A DNA stretch of 10,069 nucleotides from an uncultured Collinsella sp. (GTDB lineage Bacteria; Actinomycetota; Coriobacteriia; Coriobacteriales; Coriobacteriaceae), in NCBI GenBank assembly GCA_900751665.1, contig CAADSV010000141.1:1-10069 (forward strand), read 5' to 3'. Both the position numbers and the translations under genes were made by a program. This document shows positions 6,563-10,069 of this stretch, piece after piece (position 1 is the stretch's first letter; each line of letters opens with the position of its first letter). The notes beneath the pieces are model-generated. The model saw only the letters and a program-made list of their open reading frames with translations. It searched no databases and was not told where the DNA came from.

Positions 6563-6605
6563 CAGGCTCTCCGCAAATGCTTGCACTTTTATGGCCTATC
6601 GGCAG

Positions 6606-6641
6606 AAAAAGACCGCCGGCGCGGGGGCAGCGCCAGCGGTC
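6606..6641 (-). terminator. Intrinsic terminator after the 96-residue orphan gene
   Basis: Stem GACCGC-C-GGCGC pairs with GCGCC-A-GCGGTC (one C-A mismatch) around a GGGGGCA loop. On the minus strand it runs into TTTTT (6606-6610). It lies 27 bases after the stop codon of the orphan gene and just upstream of the marR promoter, insulating the two units. Confidence 0.87.
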
Positions 6642-6667
6642 ACGTGAAAATCGGGTTTTATTGCCTG

Positions 6668-6958
6668 TTAAGCGGCGACGGCCTCGTAGACCGTGGCGCC
6701 CGAGAAGCTATCGTGCAGGCTCTTGCCGCAGATCCACGGCAGCTCGACGACCTCGCAGACCGTGTTGACCAGCTCGGAGCAGTCAGTAAAGTGGCCCTTA
6801 TCGTTGAGGGCCTCGCAATCCTGAACACGCCAATAGCCATCGGTGTGCGTGATGTAGTACTCGTGATCATTGATCGACACGAAAGCGCGCGTCTTGGAAC
6901 GCAGCAGCTTCAGAAATCCTTCGAAGTCGGTCTCGACGACATCTCCAGCCTGGAACAT
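6668..6958 (-). CDS. Small protein of unknown function
   Basis: I do not recognise the family. The 96-residue protein is acidic and probably soluble: no signal peptide or membrane segment is seen. It starts MFQAGDVVETDFEGFLKLL and has an aromatic centre (DHEYYITHTDGYWRVQDC, 31-48). Four cysteines (48, 60, 68, 77) have spacing unlike a classical zinc finger. The ATG at 6958 is certain in practice: AGGAGG (6967-6972) lies eight bases upstream, whereas the ten-residue in-frame extension to 6988 would run through this site. It is a single-gene unit with its own terminator, divergent from the nitroreductase gene. The strong ribosome site, terminator and GC-rich third positions argue that it is real. 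Confidence 0.75.
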   Translation of the reverse strand: MFQAGDVVETDFEGFLKLLRSKTRAFVSINDHEYYITHTDGYWRVQDCEALNDKGHFTDCSELVNTVCEVVELPWICGKSLHDSFSGATVYEAVAA

Positions 6959-7250
6959 GATAGTTACCTCCTGGCCCGGCGCCACCACGGCGCGTTGATA
7001 AACGTTGATACTCCTTTAGTAAAACCTTTATCAGAGCTTATGCGCGCATCATTTAGGCAAGTGGTAAAAAACCGCAGGGTAGACGGGATAAAACGTTTAA
7101 CCATCCCACCGGTTTGTCACATTCTGGCTGAAGTTTTATGCAAACCAACTTTTCCACTTGGCAGCTTGCATTGTTTGGGGCCGACTGCGCGATTACGGTT
7201 TTGGTTCGGCGGGTAAGAACGAGGCAACGAAACCAACGTCAGGAGGACAC
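6959..7250. other. Divergent intergenic region between orphan gene and nitroreductase
   Basis: This 292-base gap holds the two start regions. Seen in it are a direct repeat CGTTGATA (6993-7000 and 7003-7010) in the orphan gene leader, a 10-bp palindrome ATGCGCGCAT (7040-7049), an AT-rich patch with AAACGTTT (7091-7098), and a loose nested inverted repeat ATGCAA...TTGCAT (7138-7171) upstream of the nitroreductase. No consensus promoter stands out on either strand; TTGTTT (7171-7176) with TACGGT 17 bases on is a weak plus-strand candidate. Confidence 0.4.
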
Positions 7251-7772
7251 ATGGAGACCATCGAAGCGCTCATCCACCGCCGCAGCTGCCGCAAATACAG
7301 CGATCGCCCCGTCGAGGCCGAAAAGCTTGCGCGTATTATCGAAGCCGGCCAATATGCACCGAGCGGCATGGGCCGCCAACCGGTAACGTTTGTCGCCGTC
7401 ACCGACCCCGCGACCGTCGAGCGTCTCTCACAGCTCAACGCCCAGGTCATGGACAGCAACAGCGACCCCTTCTATGGCGCCAAGACCGTTGTGGTGGTGC
7501 TGGTTGACCGCAGCGTGCCCACACATCTGGAAGACGGCTCGCTCGCCATGGGCAACTTGCTCAACGCCGCCTATGCACTGGGCGTTGATTCGTGCTGGAT
7601 TCACCGCGCGCATGAGGTCTTTGACTCGCCCGAGGGCCTGGAGCTGCTGGCCAGCTGGGGCCTGCCCGCCGACGGCAGCCTGCGCGGCGTCGGTCACTGC
7701 ATTCTGGGCTATGCCGAGGACACGCTACCCGAGGCAAAGCCGCGCCGCGACAACGTCGTCTACGTAAGGTAA
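7251..7772 (+). CDS. Nitroreductase-family FMN-dependent oxidoreductase
   Basis: A 173-residue cytoplasmic flavoprotein of the compact nitroreductase superfamily, which uses NAD(P)H and FMN to reduce nitro compounds, quinones or other acceptors; the real substrate is unknown. Typical marks are the N-terminal RRSCRKYSDRPV (10-21, usual form RRSxRxF, FMN phosphate binding), QYAPSGMGRQP (34-44), the core strand AKTVVVVLVD (77-86), EDGSLAMGNLLNAAYALGVDSCWI (94-117) and the C-terminal GHCILGYA (148-155). Length is at the short end of the family. ATG at 7251 is preferred because AGGAGG lies four bases upstream; a longer in-frame form from 7158 has no ribosome site and its extra residues do not resemble the family. 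It is transcribed alone. A hairpin without T tract follows (7779-7800). Confidence 0.92.
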   Translation: METIEALIHRRSCRKYSDRPVEAEKLARIIEAGQYAPSGMGRQPVTFVAVTDPATVERLSQLNAQVMDSNSDPFYGAKTVVVVLVDRSVPTHLEDGSLAMGNLLNAAYALGVDSCWIHRAHEVFDSPEGLELLASWGLPADGSLRGVGHCILGYAEDTLPEAKPRRDNVVYVR

Positions 7773-7778
7773 TTCGTT

Positions 7779-7800
7779 CCGCCGTTCTACCGAACGGCGG
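7779..7800 (+). terminator. Hairpin after the nitroreductase gene, possible terminator
   Basis: A perfect 9-bp stem CCGCCGTTC/GAACGGCGG with a four-base loop starts seven bases after the stop codon. No T tract follows on either strand, so it may stabilise the 3' end of the mRNA or need Rho rather than act alone. Confidence 0.45.
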
Positions 7801-7837
7801 GCTCGTTGACGCTGCGCGGGCCGCATTCACGCCAATC

Positions 7838-7893
7838 TGACGTTCAATTTCGAGGGCGCGACCAGAAGGTCAGCGCCCTCTCATTTCACGTCA
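7838..7893. repeat. Long interrupted palindrome in convergent intergenic region
   Basis: Three nested stems share one centre: TGACGT/ACGTCA (outer), GAGGGCGC/GCGCCCTC (middle) and GACC/GGTC (inner), with an AGAA loop. The outer and middle stems are separated by TCAATTTC on the left and TCATTTC on the right. There is no clear T tract, so it is at best a poor bidirectional terminator. Confidence 0.7.
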
Positions 7894-7955
7894 CCTTGGC
7901 GCAAATGCGGCTCGCTCGCTTTTGGCAACTGACATCGAATGAGCCACTGTCTTGG

Positions 7956-7988
7956 GCAGCTAAAAAAGCCCCGTCCCAAATTAGCTGC
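7956..7988 (-). terminator. Inverted repeat with T6 run past the 191-residue membrane protein gene
   Basis: GCAGCTAA (7956-7963) and TTAGCTGC (7981-7988) form perfect 8-bp arms. On the minus strand the repeat begins 12 bases after the stop codon, and GGGACGGGGC followed by TTTTTT lies inside it, the T run entering the right arm. This is not a canonical terminator layout, but the location suggests a 3'-end function. Confidence 0.45.
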
Positions 7989-8000
7989 TCCACTCGCAAC

Positions 8001-8576
8001 TTATCTTGCCGATGGAGTTGTCGTCGTTTCGTTCGTCTGGGCCGTTTCGGCGTCATCGCCTTGCTTGTCTTCGTCCTTTTGAGCATCTGCAATAGTGGTG
8101 GCCGCCGCAACGATACCGCGCTGGGGCGCGACACCCGTCTGGGTCTGAGCGCCCTCGATAACTTCTGTGCCTGCATGCGCGAGCTCGGGCGATTTAAACA
8201 CTGCGTCCAAGTTGGCGCCACCGCCGGCGTAGCCAAGCGCAGCGAGTGCGATGACGATCACTGCAACGACGACCACGATCGGAACATAACGATGCCAACC
8301 AGCCGGATTGAGTCCGCTGCGGCGAGCCGCCCCGCGGCTGATGTAACCGAGCGTTCCGTCGTGCTTGAGTTTTGAGCCCACCACGCGTTTGCGGCCCCAC
8401 AGTGAGGACTCTGCCTGCATTGCCAAGCGGGCGCTTGCCGAAGGATAGCCATATTTAGTGCGCTTGAACGAGCCATCAAACCCCGAGGCGTGTTTACCCC
8501 ACGTCACCGATGTCGTGCGTCGGTTGACCGGCGCGGCACTCCGCCTTCTGCGGCTCGGTTTTGAAGTCTCAGCCAT
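8001..8576 (-). CDS. Single-pass membrane protein of unknown function
   Basis: I do not recognise the family. The 191 residues have three parts: a basic N-terminus (1-96) with RRRR at 9-12 and many Lys/Arg; one strong membrane helix (about 97-117, PIVVVVAVIVIALAALGYAG); and an Ala/Thr/Glu-rich, low-complexity tail (120-191) that is probably disordered. By the positive-inside rule the N-terminus should be in the cytoplasm and the tail outside. ATG at 8576 has GAGG four to five bases upstream; an 18-residue extension to 8630 has no ribosome site. It lies 84 bases downstream of the Fis-type regulator gene on the same strand, so the two may be co-transcribed; TACAGT in the gap is only a weak -10 candidate. 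The basic N-terminus could bind nucleic acid or lipid head groups, but this is a guess. Confidence 0.7.
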   Translation of the reverse strand: MAETSKPSRRRRSAAPVNRRTTSVTWGKHASGFDGSFKRTKYGYPSASARLAMQAESSLWGRKRVVGSKLKHDGTLGYISRGAARRSGLNPAGWHRYVPIVVVVAVIVIALAALGYAGGGANLDAVFKSPELAHAGTEVIEGAQTQTGVAPQRGIVAAATTIADAQKDEDKQGDDAETAQTNETTTTPSAR

Positions 8577-8660
8577 ATGCCCTCGCACGCCGTAACCAAA
8601 TCGAAACAATAACGCTTTGGACTGTAGCACACGCGTCGCGCGCGGTCACGGGCGCCTCGC

Positions 8661-9878
8661 TCAACGGTCATCGTCCTTCAGCAAGCGCCACAGCGTTGTA
8701 CGGCTTATGCCCAGCACCTCCGCCGCACGGGTTCGGTTGCCGTGGAGATGATCTACAACCAAATGCGCGATATCTCGCTCGGTATCGGCCAGCGGTCGCA
8801 GGATATACAGGTCGCTTTCGAGTGTCGGGGCACCAAAGGTTGCGGTCTTAATCACGTCCTCTTGGGCGAGCACTTCCTCCGCTATAGCGCGGTCCACCGT
8901 GCCCGCCCCCACCAATATATACAGTCGTTCCGAGACCTCGCGAAGCTGCAGATAATTGCGCGGCCAGCGGTAAGCATCGAGCGTCTTCGTCGCCGCGGCA
9001 GACAGCGTGGGCGCTGCCGTCCCAAATGCATCGGCGAGATATTCCAAATAGCGCGCGACCTTCGTCGACGCGGCCCCCTGCTCGGCGATTGCCGGCGCCA
9101 CGCCCACCGCACAGGCGAAGCGCTCGGTCACAAAGGCGGCTTGATCACTTTCGCTACCGCCCGGCATGTCATTCGCCGTCAGCACCACATGGCAGCGCGT
9201 CGCCAACGCGGTGTCGGCCATCGTGGAGACCAGCTCGCGGAGGCGCTGGGGGCCAACCGCGTTCCAGCCCTCAATGCAAAGGGTCAGCCCCGTTTGGAAC
9301 AGCGGCGATTCGGAGCTTTTGAGCACATGGCGCCAACCGCGATCGGTGAGTTCATCGAGCGCGATGGAAACAAAGGGCTGATCGGCAAAAGGACCGTCCA
9401 GATAGAGGCGTTTGGCGATCTCGACCTGACCCGCTCCCAGCTCGCCCTCGAGCATAAGGGGCACACCGCGCGCGTAGCTCTCGGCAACCGGTGCAGCCAC
9501 CGCAGCGGCACCCTCAACGATGCCGTACGCGCTCGATTCGTAGCGGGCCTCAACTTCGTCGGCGTTGAGCCACTCGATGCCCGCATGCGCCGCGGCACCG
9601 CGCACCTCGCGGACCACGACGACCCAAAGGCCCCCGCCCTCTTTGTCGGTGGGGCGAACGGTCAGGCTCAGGCGCGTACCCGCACGCCCCATAACAAGAC
9701 GCGCGCCGTCTCCTATACGGTCGAGGCGTTCGGCAACAAAAGCCGCCACATCCCGCTCAAGCGCCGCGTCATTCATGGTCGAGATCGCGACGTCCCCACG
9801 CGCATCGATTGTCAATGCCGAGGCCCCGGCAGCAGCTAGGGCCTCGGTCAAGATGTTCAGCTTGGCATCGCTATCCAT
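8661..9878 (-). CDS. Fis-type transcriptional regulator with degenerate AAA+ (sigma54-activator-like) domain
   Basis: A 405-residue protein with the plan of bacterial enhancer-binding proteins: N-terminal putative sensor part (about 1-105, perhaps PAS-like), AAA+ core (about 110-335) and a C-terminal Fis-like helix-turn-helix (365-401, with NRTRAAEVLGISRTTLWRLL). The core is worn. The Walker A position reads GELGAGQV (145-152), so the Lys and Ser/Thr are lost; the Walker B position reads LCIEG (200-204) instead of LFLDE; and the segment that should carry GAFTGA, between residues 172 and 196, is too short and lacks it. YRWPRNYLQLREVSER (303-318) matches the conserved YxWPGNxRELxN region. It therefore probably controls sigma70-type promoters by DNA binding. 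ATG at 9878 has AGGGG about eight bases upstream. The frame stays open for 59 more residues to 10055, but those cross promoter-like sequence. Confidence 0.82.
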   Translation of the reverse strand: MDSDAKLNILTEALAAAGASALTIDARGDVAISTMNDAALERDVAAFVAERLDRIGDGARLVMGRAGTRLSLTVRPTDKEGGGLWVVVVREVRGAAAHAGIEWLNADEVEARYESSAYGIVEGAAAVAAPVAESYARGVPLMLEGELGAGQVEIAKRLYLDGPFADQPFVSIALDELTDRGWRHVLKSSESPLFQTGLTLCIEGWNAVGPQRLRELVSTMADTALATRCHVVLTANDMPGGSESDQAAFVTERFACAVGVAPAIAEQGAASTKVARYLEYLADAFGTAAPTLSAAATKTLDAYRWPRNYLQLREVSERLYILVGAGTVDRAIAEEVLAQEDVIKTATFGAPTLESDLYILRPLADTERDIAHLVVDHLHGNRTRAAEVLGISRTTLWRLLKDDDR

Positions 9879-9928
9879 GATTTGCCCCTGTCCGCAGCGA
9901 CGTGCAACCGCCGACGGTCGCACGACCG

Positions 9929-9966
9929 AGTGTTTCAAAATTGAACGATATTGCTCACCAAACACT
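9929..9966. promoter_or_regulatory. Inverted repeats upstream of the Fis-type regulator gene
   Basis: AGTGTTT (9929-9935) and AAACACT (9960-9966) are perfect 7-bp arms 24 bases apart, enclosing a second small palindrome TTCAA-AA-TTGAA (9934-9945). They lie 50-90 bases upstream of the start codon and could be an autoregulatory site. On the minus strand TATAGT (9964-9969) and TATACT (9992-9997) are -10-like boxes, but neither has a good -35. Confidence 0.4.
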
Positions 9967-10003
9967 ATAGGGCAGAAAGCGCCGTCCTGCGAGTATAGGT
10001 GTT

Positions 10004-10029
10004 GCCCCGCATCGCCATCCTGGCGGGGC
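10004..10029. repeat. Hairpin near right window edge
   Basis: GCCCCGC and GCGGGGC form a perfect 7-bp stem around a 12-base loop. No T tract follows on either strand. It could end an unseen gene to the right or belong to the regulator's leader; the window ends too soon to tell. Confidence 0.45.
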
Positions 10030-10069
10030 GATAAGAGCTCTTCGGGACCTATCAACCTGCGGACAAGCC

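Noticed and set aside
451..7098. Shared 13-mer GGATAAAACGTTT at 451-463 and 7086-7098
   Set aside because: About one such match is expected by chance in a window this long. The palindrome AAACGTTT at its centre is LacI-operator-like, but no regulator or consistent position supports it.
8742..9839. Plus-strand open frame of 365 codons opposite the Fis-type regulator
   Set aside because: The minus-strand frame has a recognisable AAA+/Fis plan and a proper start; the plus frame has neither.
9879..10055. 59-residue N-terminal extension of the Fis-type regulator
   Set aside because: The extra frame crosses two -10-like boxes, two inverted repeats and a hairpin, while the ATG at 9878 has its own ribosome site.
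10036..10069. Minus-strand text at the right edge resembling the GTTGATAGG near a 23S rRNA 3' end
   Set aside because: Only about nine bases agree and the following sequence does not continue as 23S rRNA, so no rRNA is called.
1..10069. CRISPR array, tRNA, transposase or phage genes
   Set aside because: I looked for regularly spaced repeats, tRNA-like GGTTCGAATCC arms and integrase or transposase motifs and found none.

Overview
The window looks like a piece of a high-GC chromosome from the Actinobacteria, most likely a gut Coriobacteriia such as Collinsella. This is inferred from base composition, strong GC-rich codon use, protein style and gene content; no rRNA or marker gene in the window proves it. 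Most genes lie on the minus strand. I see no rRNA, tRNA, CRISPR array, transposase, phage gene or origin. The first ~50 bases, and probably the last bases, look like contig ends.

Layout, left to right: the 5' third of a branched-chain amino acid aminotransferase (ilvE, minus, cut by the window edge); a DedA-family membrane protein (minus) with its own terminator; a divergent serine O-acetyltransferase (cysE, plus) ending in a strong intrinsic terminator; a nested palindrome that includes the stop codon of the next gene; a three-gene minus-strand operon (MarR-type repressor, ABC half-exporter with a degenerate ATP site, ABC half-exporter with the canonical catalytic residues); a 96-residue orphan protein (minus) with its own terminator; a small nitroreductase (plus); a convergent intergenic region rich in inverted repeats; a 191-residue one-pass membrane protein of unknown function (minus); and a Fis-type regulator with a worn-down AAA+ domain (minus).

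The best-supported functional unit is the MarR/ABC operon. Its promoter (TTGACG, 17 bp, TAATCT) carries one copy of an 18-bp operator-like palindrome exactly between the -35 and -10 boxes, and a second copy 35 bp downstream near the transcription start, so autorepression by the MarR protein is likely. The three genes are joined by overlapping or nearly touching start and stop codons. The two ABC proteins have complementary defects: one lacks the catalytic Glu and switch His, and the other has an altered signature motif. This is the hallmark of heterodimeric multidrug exporters of the BmrCD/LmrCD/TM287-288 type.

The most unusual single protein is the regulator at the right end. It keeps the overall plan of a sigma54 activator (AAA+ core plus Fis-like DNA-binding end), but its Walker A lysine is replaced, its Walker B is altered and the GAFTGA loop is missing. 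It therefore probably works without sigma54 and perhaps without ATP. It may be co-transcribed with the membrane protein downstream. I do not find convincing evidence of a wholly new multi-gene system here.
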